A DNA stretch of 7,129 nucleotides from an uncultured Pseudomonadota bacterium (GTDB taxonomy: Bacteria; Pseudomonadota; Gammaproteobacteria; Burkholderiales; Methylophilaceae), in assembly GCA_903854305.1 (NCBI GenBank), contig CAINWC010000246.1, positions 1 to 7,129 of the forward strand, written 5' to 3'. The translations under genes and the position numbers were made by a program. Below, in pieces: positions 1 to 4,977 of the stretch. The notes under the pieces were generated by a model. The model saw only the letters and a list, made by a program, of their open reading frames with translations. It was not told where the DNA came from and made no database searches. Within the stretch, counting starts at the first letter, position 1. Each line of letters starts with the position of its first letter.

Positions 1-13
1 AAAGTATCATACT
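1..13 (+). repeat. Left-end putative TnsB-binding site L1
   Basis: The window opens with AAAGTATCATACT, identical to the 13-base core of the first right-end site. The 5' half of the roughly 20-bp site and the element terminus lie outside the window. It is the outermost of three left-end copies. Confidence 0.7.
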
Positions 14-59
14 GAACTACGCTGAAAGCCACATATCTTCTTTAGAAATAATCTCATTA

Positions 60-79
60 TGTAAATAAAGTATCATACT
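60..79 (+). repeat. Left-end putative TnsB-binding site L2
   Basis: TGTAAATAAAGTATCATACT repeats the right-end unit closely, with the full 13-base core at 67-79. It lies 66 bases from site L1. Wide spacing between sites is typical of Tn7-family left ends. Confidence 0.75.
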
Positions 80-113
80 AAAATTGAATGTCAATAATTT
101 TACTCTGAAATAT

Positions 114-133
114 AAGTAATAAAGTATCACACT
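114..133 (+). repeat. Left-end putative TnsB-binding site L3
   Basis: AAGTAATAAAGTATCACACT differs from the first right-end unit at two positions, the first base and one core base. It lies 54 bases from L2 and is the innermost left-end copy; no further copy was seen inward. Confidence 0.75.
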
Positions 134-368
134 AAATTACTAATCGTAGGATTGTCATTCCCGCCATTGATGGTTTCTGCTAAAGCGTTAAAACAGTAAT
201 GACAGCAGATTAATGACAGGTATGCGTAATGTGTAATCTTAATTCAAGGGCGATTTTGATTTGGTTTGGGCTGGGAGTTCTGTCAGTTTTAGCTGGGTGG
301 AAGTGCTAGGGAAGTTAGTGAGTGATGGGAGTTGCGAAGCAATACTTTTCAGTTATGGCACTCTTGAA
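134..368. other. Non-coding stretch inside the left end of the element
   Basis: These 235 bases hold no convincing gene on either strand. They contain a short direct repeat, TAATGACAG at 198-206 and 211-219, and a GTCATTCCCGCC string near 154-165 that resembles common dispersed intergenic repeats. No clear hairpin plus T-tract terminator is visible after the last cargo gene, which ends at 369. A start-less plus-strand open frame at 243-383 was considered and not accepted. Confidence 0.5.
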
Positions 369-635
369 CTATTTTTTACTTGATTCAGCAGAATCAGAAT
401 TAATGTGTTTTCTTATTTGCCACTTATAGACCCCATATATAAAAAATCCAACACCAATAACTCCAGAGAAGTATCCAACAAAAGCATGGGGATATTGAAA
501 TAACATTATTCCTGCCGCAGCAATGCAGATAAGTCCATACGCAATATAACTAGCGTAATGCGAACCACCCAACGGAGAAAAATCTAACACCAACTTTAGA
601 ATGAGTAAACCAACCAAAAAAATAGTAGGATCCAT
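369..635 (-). CDS. Small membrane protein, candidate immunity partner of the orphan Rhs tip
   Basis: This 88-residue protein is not recognised as a named family. Three hydrophobic segments are visible at about residues 4-18, 28-47 and 51-70, followed by a charged tail (KWQIRKH and a terminal KK) that should face the cytoplasm. The ATG at 635 follows a weak GGGA Shine-Dalgarno-like string. It lies 80 bases after the orphan Rhs tip gene on the same strand, the position where Rhs loci normally place the immunity gene for the preceding toxin tip. Inferred: it may protect against a tip that acts on the inner membrane or in the periplasm. The immunity role rests only on position and membrane character; an unrelated small membrane protein is possible. 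It is the last gene before the left end of the Tn7-like element. Confidence 0.6.
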   Translation of the reverse strand: MDPTIFLVGLLILKLVLDFSPLGGSHYASYIAYGLICIAAAGIMLFQYPHAFVGYFSGVIGVGFFIYGVYKWQIRKHINSDSAESSKK

Positions 636-715
636 TTTTAAATTCCCATTAAAAATTGTTGGAAGTAAATTCGACCGTCGACACTTTTACAACTTCTATT
701 TTAGACATCAAAACA

Positions 716-1141
716 TCATGGTCCAGGTACATTATCATTTTCTATACTTTCGCCAAATGCTTTGCAAACTTTAGGTTTACAAGCTAAAACACAAGCTTCA
801 TGTGCGACCCCATCACAAGCTAACGTTAAAGCCGCTCCTTGCCATGAAGAGAAAGGATGGAATGTCGGCTTGCAAGGTGACGATAGTGATACATCACAGA
901 CTAAAACACATTTTTCTTCTTCTGAATTACCAGCCCACCACTTACCTACGGCGGCACTTGCATTTGGAGCTGGCATATTACCTGTGCTGCCACTTCCCGG
1001 ATACTGATCCTGTGACCAAGAGCCAAAGTTGCCTAGACTGTCCAAACCCTTCGGATCGATCCTGCTAATAGGATTTTCATTGACGTATCCATAAGTATTA
1101 ATCCCACCATGTTCACTCATCTGGCGGATTATTAAGTACAC
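716..1141 (-). CDS. Orphan Rhs C-terminal tip (rhs-CT fragment), cysteine-rich
   Basis: This 141-residue frame begins with the last stretch of an Rhs core: GGINTYGYVNENP then RIDPKGL, residues about 12-33. That is the conserved junction after which Rhs toxin tips diverge. The remaining ~108 residues are a Gly/Ser/Pro-rich linker and then a seven-cysteine domain (Cys 78, 82, 90, 109, 117, 121, 126) ending in VPGP. The tip was not matched to a known toxin family. The nominal start is GTG at 1141 and an ATG at 1120 is an alternative. The first ~11 residues do not look like Rhs core, so the fragment has no true N-terminus of its own. Orphan tips like this are typically displaced C-termini stored downstream of a full rhs gene and reused by recombination through the shared core end. 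It could be untranslated. The next gene downstream is a small membrane protein, a candidate immunity partner. Confidence 0.75.
   Translation of the reverse strand: MYLIIRQMSEHGGINTYGYVNENPISRIDPKGLDSLGNFGSWSQDQYPGSGSTGNMPAPNASAAVGKWWAGNSEEEKCVLVCDVSLSSPCKPTFHPFSSWQGAALTLACDGVAHEACVLACKPKVCKAFGESIENDNVPGP
1071..1109 (+). repeat. Rhs core-end direct repeat, copy in the orphan tip
   Basis: This is the second copy of the 39-base core-end repeat (partner at 1930-1968), in the same orientation about 860 bases away. It encodes GGINTYGYVNENP of the orphan tip. Recombination between the copies would delete the first tip and its membrane partner and fuse the orphan tip to the core. Confidence 0.7.
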
Positions 1142-1163
1142 CTTATTACGGGTTCGGATAAGG
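1141..1163 (-). other. Short inverted repeat between the two tip modules
   Basis: CCTTAT at 1141-1146 and ATAAGG at 1158-1163 form a perfect 6-bp stem with an 11-base loop. It sits just after the stop codon of the upstream membrane-protein gene (1165-1167) and touches the nominal start of the orphan tip. No T-tract follows, so it is a weak terminator candidate. It could equally mark a recombination joint or affect translation of the orphan tip. Confidence 0.35.
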
Positions 1164-1164
1164 A

Positions 1165-1647
1165 CTACGTTTGCTTATTAGTTTTTTTAAATATCATTAC
1201 CAAAGTAAGTATAAATATTACTATTGGATTAAAAATGTCTTTTAAAACGAGAAATATGAAATTCGTAAATACACCTTTGTACAATATGATTTGTAAGTTA
1301 TTAATTTTCACTTCTATTACTTCCATGATATTACTTCCAGAAGACTTATAAAAATCAAAGAAAACAATAGATATTGAAAGTACTAGAAATGTCCAAACAA
1401 TTTTTCTCCAATACTTAAAGTCTTTTAAACAAGCCAGAACACACAGTAACCCCAGAGCTATATATATAAAGGTGATAACAAATAAAAAGAGGTACGCAAT
1501 ACATAGTTGCGAGTATTTATAATCACAAGTATTAATAATTTCAAGAGTTAGGCTAATAGCCGACCATGTGTAAGGTAAACAAATAAGTAAGACCAATATC
1601 GCTGTCAATGTCCTAGATAATAGGAAATTAATTACTTCACTTCGCAT
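1165..1647 (-). CDS. Four-helix membrane protein, candidate immunity protein of the first Rhs tip
   Basis: This 160-residue protein is very hydrophobic, with membrane segments at about residues 13-36, 49-73, 82-100 and 125-153, and a basic tail (KKTNKQT). No family was recognised. The ATG at 1647 lies inside the end of the upstream Rhs gene and the two frames overlap by 16 bases. A strong Shine-Dalgarno, GAGGAG at 1656-1661, sits 8 bases before the ATG, so translation is probably coupled to the Rhs tip. An overlapping gene right after an Rhs C-terminal tip is the usual place of an immunity gene. A polytopic membrane protein there suggests, by inference only, that the tip acts at the inner membrane or in the periplasm. 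Base composition is visibly more AT-rich than the Rhs core, as is common for tip and immunity modules acquired by transfer. Confidence 0.7.
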   Translation of the reverse strand: MRSEVINFLLSRTLTAILVLLICLPYTWSAISLTLEIINTCDYKYSQLCIAYLFLFVITFIYIALGLLCVLACLKDFKYWRKIVWTFLVLSISIVFFDFYKSSGSNIMEVIEVKINNLQIILYKGVFTNFIFLVLKDIFNPIVIFILTLVMIFKKTNKQT

Positions 1648-2810
1648 CTATTAGACTCCTCACAGGTTTGCGTTAATTCTTTACAAGACTTTATACATTC
1701 TTCATTAATATCAGTGGCTACTATAGAATCGGTCGGTTTTATTTGTAATGCACATGATTCATGTATACCCAAATCCTTATCTCTAGGAGGTTTTTGGCAT
1801 ATTTGAATTGCGCATTTATAACCACGAGCTTTCCCAATAGATGCTGAAGGAATATCACCTAATAATTCACCGAGCCAATCACTTAGATACGGAATTCCTT
1901 TTAGTCCTTGTGTATCTACTTTTGTTATCGGATTCCCATTTACGTATGCAAAAGTATTAATCCCGCCACTGAGCCCAATCGGATCACTCTCGATATACCT
2001 CCCCATCCTAGAATTGTAATCCCGATAGTAGTTATAACTCAAGCCAGAACTCGCATCAAACAGTTGTCCCGGGAATCTTAAGTTGTAGCTGAAGACGCCC
2101 AGTGCCGGTGTCGCTGGATTCTCATTCGGCAGATTCGCACCAAACGCCTCAGCAGCTTCCGGATACCAGGTCCATCTGATCTGATTAGCGTAATTTCTGA
2201 TCTCTCTCGGTGTATCAAGATGATCGGTATAAACATTGTAGGTATTGTTCTGGAGGTTGGTACTACTGTTCGGCACGATACGCACTGCATCGGCCATCAC
2301 AATGCCATTGCCCTGACCGCTGAGCTTGATGGTCAGCTGGTTGGCGGTGTTGAGGTTATAACTGCCCAGATAATTCCAGGTACCGCCATTCTGTGTCTGA
2401 TCCGCAGTGATCGTCGTCGCCGGAGTGAGTATGCCATTGACCGTGGTATTCGGTGCCACGGCATACGTGGCATTGGTCGCATTGCTCGCTTGCGCTGTCC
2501 AGCGGGCGTAGATCCTGAAGGACTGCGTCGCGGTCGGCGTGATGGTGTAGGTGATGTTGTCGGTGGTGTTGTCGGTGGTGGTTTGTCCTGCCGCAGTAGC
2601 GGCATGACTGCGGTAGTTCGTGCCGTAGAAGCCTTTCAGGGTCGTGGCGGTGGCCCAAGTGCCCGTGATTGTGGCTTTGTTGGTGGTGGCCGTGTCAGTG
2701 TTGTCTGCCGTACGTTGCTGAGTGTCTGGTCTGAGGGTGAGGATCGGGGTGTTAGCCAGATACACCGTCTCCTGGATCACATCCCCAGAATTAACGTACT
2801 CCCCTAACAA
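1632..2810 (-). CDS. 5'-truncated Rhs core protein with golvesin-like domain and cysteine-rich C-terminal tip
   Basis: Residues 1-30 are Rhs/YD-repeat sequence (LGEYVNSG, VIQETVYLANTPILTLRP). Residues about 36-180 resemble the golvesin C-terminal-like beta domain (DNTD, FYGTNY, YARWTA, NGGTWNYLGSY, MADAVRIVP). Residues 190-303 are the conserved Rhs core end: DHLDTPREI, SYNLRFPGQLFD, GLSYNYYRDYN, GRYIESDPIGL, GGINTFAYVNGNP. Residues 304-392 are a variable tip with seven cysteines (333, 338, 353, 372, 376, 383, 389) and no recognised toxin family. Full Rhs proteins usually exceed 1000 residues, so most of the shell-forming repeats are gone. In-frame Rhs sequence continues upstream to about 2855, just past a TAG, where it abuts the tnsA remnant. 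The TTG at 2810 is only a nominal start, and CTG codons at 2831 and 2840 are alternatives. Without the shell it cannot be delivered normally; it is either a relic or a donor module for recombination. Confidence 0.8.
   Translation of the reverse strand: MLGEYVNSGDVIQETVYLANTPILTLRPDTQQRTADNTDTATTNKATITGTWATATTLKGFYGTNYRSHAATAAGQTTTDNTTDNITYTITPTATQSFRIYARWTAQASNATNATYAVAPNTTVNGILTPATTITADQTQNGGTWNYLGSYNLNTANQLTIKLSGQGNGIVMADAVRIVPNSSTNLQNNTYNVYTDHLDTPREIRNYANQIRWTWYPEAAEAFGANLPNENPATPALGVFSYNLRFPGQLFDASSGLSYNYYRDYNSRMGRYIESDPIGLSGGINTFAYVNGNPITKVDTQGLKGIPYLSDWLGELLGDIPSASIGKARGYKCAIQICQKPPRDKDLGIHESCALQIKPTDSIVATDINEECIKSCKELTQTCEESNRCEVK
1930..1968 (+). repeat. Rhs core-end direct repeat, copy in the truncated Rhs gene
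   Basis: This 39-base stretch matches 1071-1109 at 33 of 39 positions by hand count, with AAGTATTAATCCC shared exactly. It encodes the core end just before the variable tip. In Rhs loci such shared core ends allow tips to be exchanged by homologous recombination. Confidence 0.7.
2557..2580 (+). repeat. Perfect 12-bp tandem duplication in the golvesin-like domain
   Basis: TTGTCGGTGGTG occurs twice in a row. On the coding strand it gives a repeated Thr-Thr-Asp-Asn unit (residues about 77-84 of the Rhs fragment). It is in frame, so the reading frame is kept. Confidence 0.7.
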
Positions 2811-2859
2811 ATGCCCAGCGCCATCGTACAGGTAACGCAGGCTGTTATTGGTGGGCTAT

Positions 2860-2958
2860 TCAAGGCTTGTAATGACAACCTTGACCTGAACCGCGACCGT
2901 CTTTAATCCACTGCTGCACTTTTGCTTCAGAAATGCTGTATTTATTCTTTTTTGCCAT
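2860..2958 (-). pseudogene. tnsA: tnsA N-terminal remnant (Tn7-like transposase endonuclease subunit)
   Basis: A minus-strand frame starts at the ATG at 2958 and ends at a TGA at 2860-2862 after 32 codons. It begins MAKKNKYSISEAKVQQWIKD and continues GRGSGQGCHYKP. As I recall it, Tn7 TnsA starts MAKANSSFSE and has RRIKEGRGQGHGKDYIPW in the matching place, so the start, the K-(D/E)-G-R-G-x-G-x-G motif and the following Y-x-P line up. Full TnsA is about 270 residues and cuts the 5' ends of the transposon as a restriction-enzyme-like nuclease. The catalytic domain is entirely missing. Similarity stops exactly where TnsA would have Trp (TGG): here the sequence reads TGA and runs into Rhs sequence in a different frame. 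The start lies 102 bases inside the right end, as expected for tnsA. It is a deletion relic; a 32-residue peptide could still be made. Confidence 0.85.
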
Positions 2959-2990
2959 CTCAAAACCATCCAACGATTGTTCGATAGTTG

Positions 2991-3019
2991 AGTATAGCCT
3001 TGACAAATCTAGTATGCAA
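2991..3019 (-). promoter_or_regulatory. Putative sigma-70 promoter of the former tnsA gene
   Basis: On the minus strand TTGCAT (3014-3019) and TATACT (2991-2996) are separated by exactly 17 bases, close to the sigma-70 consensus. Transcription would start near 2984, ahead of the tnsA ATG at 2958. The -35 box lies inside the second right-end repeat and the -10 in the third. In Tn7, TnsB bound to the right end represses tns transcription, so the same control is plausible here. After the deletion this promoter points into the Rhs cargo. Confidence 0.6.
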
Positions 3020-3050
3020 CTTTATTACTCAGTATGATACTTTATTACTC
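2991..3050 (-). repeat. Right-end array of 20-bp phased putative TnsB-binding sites
   Basis: Read on the minus strand, GAGTAATAAAGTATCATACT (3050-3031) is followed directly by GAGTAATAAAGTTGCATACT (3030-3011). A degenerate third unit ending in GGCTATACT follows (3010-2991). The 20-bp phasing with no spacers matches the packed TnsB sites of Tn7 right ends. The core is the same as at the left end but inverted. A fourth unit at 2990-2971 is not recognisable by eye. Confidence 0.85.
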
Positions 3051-3054
3051 TCCT

Positions 3055-3060
3055 ACAACA
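3055..3060 (-). other. Right terminus of the Tn7-like element (TGTTGT)
   Basis: The minus strand reads TGTTGTAGGAG entering the element, and Tn7-family ends begin with TGT. Either TGT at 3060 or TGT at 3057 could be the true tip. With 3060, the adjacent 5-bp target duplication would be GCGGT at 3061-3065 on the plus strand; with 3057 it would be ACAGC. The missing left flank would decide. Confidence 0.65.
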
Positions 3061-3118
3061 GCGGTTAAAAAGCAGAAGAAAGCTATTCCACTGTCACCGA
3101 TTTCGCCAAATTCCTAGG
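3061..3118 (-). other. attTn7 target region: 3' end of glmS and the insertion point
   Basis: The glmS 3' end encodes the conserved NLAKSVTVE tail followed by TAG at 3083-3085. In Tn7, TnsD binds this part of glmS and directs insertion just downstream. The 22 bases 3061-3082 separate the stop codon from the element terminus, close to the spacing known for Tn7. No terminator hairpin for glmS lies in this gap, so the original terminator probably lies beyond the far end of the element. Confidence 0.8.
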
Positions 3119-4915
3119 CTTATCAACATCCGTACCTTTTATCAAGGCCACATGATATGCCAACAACTGCACTGGAATAGTATGCAAAATGGGCGAAAGT
3201 ACGCCTACGTGGCGCGGCGTGCGGATGACGTGTACGCCATCGCTTTCGGCAAAATGGCTGTCGGCATCGGCAAATACAAACAACTCGCCACCACGTGCTT
3301 TTACTTCTTGCATGTTAGATTTTACTTTTTCTAGCAAGCTATCATTAGGGGCAATGACAACTACAGGCATGTCGGTATCTACCAAGGCCAATGGGCCATG
3401 TTTAAGCTCACCGGCAGGATAAGCCTCAGCATGTATATAAGAAATCTCTTTAAGCTTTAAAGCGCCCTCTAAAGCGATTGGGTAGTGGATGCCGCGGCCT
3501 AAGAACAGCGCATGGTGTTTATCGGCAAAGCGGGTGGCCCATTCCCTGATTTGTGGTTCTAAATTTAGTGCGTTTTGCACACTACCGCCTAACTGCCTTA
3601 ACGCGGTTAAATATTCATGCTCTTCTGCGTCGCTCAGTACGCCGCGCTGCTTAGCCAATGTTGCAGCTAATGTGAATAAAGCCACTAATTGTGTGGTGAA
3701 CGCTTTGGTTGAAGCTACGCCGATTTCTGCACCTGCACGCGTGTAAAATACAAGCTGCGAGGCGCGTGGAATGGCACTTTCCTGTACGTTACAAATTGAG
3801 AGTGTAAGGTTTTGACCCAATGATTTCGCATGTTTTAACGCTTCCATCGTGTCTAAGGTTTCACCTGATTGTGAAATAGTCACAATCAACTGGCGCGGAT
3901 TAGGTACCGATTGACGGTAACGGTATTCACTGGCGATTTCAACATTGGTTGGTAATTTAGCAATGCTTTCTAACCAGTATTTGGCGGTAAGTGCGGCATA
4001 GTAACTGGTGCCTGCGGCAAGTATCAATATGCTATCCACCTGATTGAATACCTCACTAGCCGCATCGCCAAACAGGGCAGGGGAGAAACTGCTATCGTCG
4101 ATCAACGCTTCTATCGTATCTGTGAGGGCTTTTGGCTGTTCGTGGATTTCTTTTTGCATGAAGTGCGCGTAAGGGCCTAACTCCATGCTGGCGAGTGATA
4201 CATCGCTCATGTGGATTTTGCGTTCAATCATATGGCCATCACGGCCAAATATGGTGACGCCATCACGACGAATATCCGCCACATCACCATCTTCAAGATA
4301 AATCACTTTACGGGTAACCGATAACACAGCGGATACATCGGAAGCGATGAAATTTTCACCTTCACCTAGACCTATCAATAGCGGACAACCCAAGCGAGCG
4401 GTAATCATGTGCTCAGGTTCTTTCACCGAAATCACGCTAATGGCAAACGCGCCCGTGAGTTCGGTGACTGCCATTTGCGTGGCTGCGAGCAAAGCTAAAC
4501 CTTGATTGTGGTAAAAATGAATCAGATGTGCAATCACTTCTGTGTCGGTTTGCGAAGTGAACTCATAGCCTAATTTTTTTAACTTATCACGCTGCTCATC
4601 ATGGTTTTCGATAATGCCGTTATGTACCACGGCAATCTCACCTTTCGAAACGTGTGGATGTGCATTACTTTCGGTAACGCCACCATGCGTTGCCCAGCGC
4701 GTATGGCCAATGCCAACTTGGCCACTTAGTTGCGTTTCATTGGCTTTTTCTGTCATGGCGGCAACACGACCAACTGCACGGACACGTTCAATGCCACTAC
4801 TATTCAATACGGCAATCCCAGCAGAGTCGTAGCCGCGATATTCCAATCGACTTAAGCCTTCTATCAGAATGGAAACTACGTTTCTATTTGCAACTGCGCC
4901 TACAATGCCACACAT
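3083..4915 (-). CDS. glmS: Glutamine--fructose-6-phosphate aminotransferase (isomerizing), GlmS
   Basis: GlmS converts fructose-6-phosphate and glutamine to glucosamine-6-phosphate and glutamate, the entry step to UDP-GlcNAc for peptidoglycan and LPS, in the cytoplasm. At 610 residues it matches the family (E. coli 609). The N-terminal glutaminase domain starts MCGIVGAV, whose Cys2 becomes the N-terminal nucleophile, and carries [14 protein letters not shown] and HNGIIENH. The isomerase half has two SIS domains with [35 protein letters not shown] and [18 protein letters not shown]. The C-terminal tail is [13 protein letters not shown]. The ATG at 4915 is fixed by the essential MCGI start, with GAAAGA upstream as a weak Shine-Dalgarno. 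It follows glmU by 62 bases and is probably co-transcribed with it. No glmS ribozyme is visible upstream. Its 3' end is the attachment site of the adjacent Tn7-like element, which leaves the coding sequence intact. Confidence 0.98.
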   Translation of the reverse strand: MCGIVGAVANRNVVSILIEGLSRLEYRGYDSAGIAVLNSSGIERVRAVGRVAAMTEKANETQLSGQVGIGHTRWATHGGVTESNAHPHVSKGEIAVVHNGIIENHDEQRDKLKKLGYEFTSQTDTEVIAHLIHFYHNQGLALLAATQMAVTELTGAFAISVISVKEPEHMITARLGCPLLIGLGEGENFIASDVSAVLSVTRKVIYLEDGDVADIRRDGVTIFGRDGHMIERKIHMSDVSLASMELGPYAHFMQKEIHEQPKALTDTIEALIDDSSFSPALFGDAASEVFNQVDSILILAAGTSYYAALTAKYWLESIAKLPTNVEIASEYRYRQSVPNPRQLIVTISQSGETLDTMEALKHAKSLGQNLTLSICNVQESAIPRASQLVFYTRAGAEIGVASTKAFTTQLVALFTLAATLAKQRGVLSDAEEHEYLTALRQLGGSVQNALNLEPQIREWATRFADKHHALFLGRGIHYPIALEGALKLKEISYIHAEAYPAGELKHGPLALVDTDMPVVVIAPNDSLLEKVKSNMQEVKARGGELFVFADADSHFAESDGVHVIRTPRHVGVLSPILHTIPVQLLAYHVALIKGTDVDKPRNLAKSVTVE

Positions 4916-4977
4916 AAAGTTTTATCTTTCGTAATTATTTCGTTAGCTTAGATTGTTATCTTGAACTGTAATTTTAA

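Larger units (their letters stand above)
1..3060 (-). mobile_element. Non-autonomous Tn7-like element inserted at attTn7 (left tip just outside the window)
   Basis: Seen: inverted copies of a motif with core AAAGTATCATACT bracket this stretch. Three are spaced at 1-133 on the plus strand; two clear copies and one weak copy lie in tandem at 2991-3050 on the minus strand. The right terminus reads TGT on the minus strand and lies 22 bases beyond the glmS stop codon. A tnsA N-terminal fragment starts 102 bases inside that end. Known: Tn7 inserts about 25 bp after glmS with its right end nearest glmS, has clustered TnsB sites on the right and spaced ones on the left, and starts tnsA at the right end. 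Inferred: this is a Tn7-family element of about 3.1 kb with tnsB, tnsC and tnsD and most of tnsA deleted, carrying Rhs tip and membrane-protein genes. Any movement would need Tns proteins in trans. By comparison with the right end, the left terminus should lie about 17 bp before position 1. Confidence 0.85.

Noticed and set aside
1..133. Repeats considered as a CRISPR array or iterons of an origin
   Set aside because: Only three copies with unequal spacing, no cas or rep genes, and inverted copies of the same motif next to glmS fit Tn7-like transposon ends much better.
243..383. Plus-strand open frame of 46 codons with protein-like composition (contains DLVWAGSSVSFSWVEVLG)
   Set aside because: It follows directly on a TAA, has no ATG or GTG start with a ribosome-binding site ahead of it, overlaps the end of the minus-strand membrane gene and matches nothing I recognise. 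It could be a tiny gene relic, but support is too weak.
762..1068. Plus-strand open frames opposite the orphan Rhs tip
   Set aside because: The minus-strand frame carries the Rhs core-end signature, and the plus-strand products show no recognisable motif.
2220..2807. Long plus-strand open frame antisense to the Rhs fragment (195 codons)
   Set aside because: It is a shadow of the GC-rich, Thr/Asn-rich golvesin-like coding region; the minus-strand product has clear Rhs and golvesin motifs, while this one is Arg/Gly-rich with none.
4916..4977. glmS ribozyme or other riboswitch upstream of glmS
   Set aside because: The 62-base gap is too short and lacks the ribozyme core; the element is known mainly from Gram-positive bacteria.
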